Assembly (NCBI GenBank): GCA_003500165.1
Contig: DNSZ01000079.1
Coordinates: forward strand, 1-5,102
Source of the DNA: Paracoccaceae bacterium
GTDB lineage: Bacteria; Pseudomonadota; Alphaproteobacteria; Rhodobacterales; Rhodobacteraceae
DNA length: 5,102 nt
Direction of reading: 5' to 3'
The position numbers and the translations under genes were made by a program. Under the pieces are notes generated by a model. It ran no database searches, had not been told where the DNA came from, and was given only the letters and a program-made list of their open reading frames with translations. Below, in pieces: positions 5,101 through 5,102 of this stretch (position 1 is its first letter; each line of letters begins with the position of its first letter).

Positions 5101-5102
5101 AC

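Overview
The window is GC-rich (hand-counted 60-base lines outside the pilin gene run at roughly 70-80 % G+C). Its gene content fits a chromosomal stretch of an alphaproteobacterium, most likely a Rhodobacteraceae-type organism: quinone-type dihydroorotate dehydrogenase next to a DUF952 protein, a polar amino-acid ABC transporter, and a cobalamin riboswitch. That taxonomic reading is an inference from gene types and composition, not from a marker gene.

Left part, minus strand (1-1785): a tightly coupled ABC importer operon read right to left: periplasmic substrate-binding protein (958-1785), HisM-type inner-membrane permease (89-961) and the first 29 codons of the ATP-binding subunit (1-89, continuing outside the window). 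Successive genes overlap by 4 and 1 bases, so they are probably translationally coupled. A good sigma-70-type promoter (1821-1849) and a strong Shine-Dalgarno lie in the 116-bp gap before the operon.

Middle part, minus strand (1902-3994): the order of transcription is a DUF952 protein (3656-3994), a type IVb (PilS-like) prepilin (3000-3614), then pyrD (1902-2963), which makes orotate for pyrimidine synthesis. The pilin is out of place. No other pilus gene is visible, its G+C is clearly lower than its neighbours, and it has a candidate promoter of its own. It looks like a later insertion between two housekeeping-type genes.

Right part, plus strand (4051-5102): a complete D-lyxose/D-mannose-type ketol-isomerase (4051-4734) diverges from the DUF952 gene. 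It is followed by a non-coding leader that holds an unmistakable cobalamin (B12) riboswitch (4782-4956). After the aptamer come a pairing region that overlaps the P1 helix (4952-5023) and a hairpin that covers a Shine-Dalgarno sequence at the window edge (5049-5100). The gene it controls begins at or just past the right edge and cannot be identified here.

The most noteworthy items are the orphan pilin inside the DUF952-pyrD pair and the readable switching logic of the B12 leader. I see no CRISPR array, transposase, rRNA or tRNA. I did not find a wholly new system.
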